From contig CACXHM010000134.1 in the NCBI GenBank assembly GCA_902767465.1, forward strand, positions 1 through 5,483: a DNA stretch of 5,483 bases. The letters run 5' to 3'. The DNA comes from an uncultured Bacteroidia bacterium (GTDB taxonomy: Bacteria > Bacteroidota > Bacteroidia > Bacteroidales > UBA932). The translations under genes and the position numbers were made by a program. Shown piece after piece: positions 5,408 to 5,483 of this stretch. The notes under the pieces were generated by a model, which was not told where the DNA came from, did no database searches, and was given only the letters and a program-made list of their open reading frames with translations. Each line of letters begins with the position of its first letter. Positions within the stretch are counted from its first letter, which is position 1.

Positions 5408-5483
5408 ACAAAGAAGAGTTTGATCCTGGCTCAGGATGAACGCTAGCGGCAGGCTTAACACATGCAAGTCGAGGGGCAGCGCG
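5408..5483 (+). rRNA. 16S ribosomal RNA, 5' end (partial)
   Basis: AGAGTTTGATCCTGGCTCAG at 5415-5434 is the conserved sequence at E. coli 16S positions 8-27, which puts the mature 5' end near 5408. The following GATGAACGCTAGCGGCAGGC, TTAACACATGCAAGTCGA and GGGGCAGCGCG segments fit Bacteroidales. Only the first 76 or so bases are present; the gene continues past the right edge, so genus cannot be assigned. The 5' end is set by alignment to the E. coli numbering and could be off by a few bases. Confidence 0.97.

Overview
The window looks like chromosomal DNA of a Bacteroidetes bacterium, most likely a member of the Bacteroidales. Four things point there: the first bases of a 16S rRNA gene at the right edge (starting AGAGTTTGATCCTGGCTCAG and continuing GAACGCTAGCGGCAGGC), several copies of the Bacteroidetes -7 promoter element TAnnTTTG, A/T-rich translation starts without a clear Shine-Dalgarno sequence, and the protein families present. 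Genus is not resolved from this much 16S.

Layout from left to right. Positions 12-34 hold a hairpin that may terminate the leftmost gene. Positions 53-1513 (minus) encode a polytopic flippase of the polysaccharide exporter type. It is divergent from a lipoprotein peptidyl-prolyl isomerase (cyclophilin) at 1592-2269 (plus), with 78 bp between them. Positions 2270-2401 separate two convergent genes and hold a -7-like promoter box, a short direct repeat and a strong hairpin with a T-run. Positions 2402-5183 (minus) are a three-gene unit: two half-size chromate-transporter-family proteins overlapping by ATGA, then, after a 2-bp gap, a secreted GH20 beta-N-acetylhexosaminidase. Positions 5184-5407 hold the rRNA operon promoter and leader. 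The partial 16S gene runs from about 5408 to the end.

Functionally the window is mostly envelope and housekeeping: glycan export, periplasmic protein folding, and glycan trimming. The points of most interest are the tight coupling of a split CHR transporter to a glycosidase gene, the short promoter-terminator unit at about 2295-2387 that could be a small RNA, and the compact interleaved promoters with phased A-tracts between the transporter operon and the rRNA operon. I see no mobile element, CRISPR array, tRNA or phage signal, and nothing that amounts to a clearly new system.
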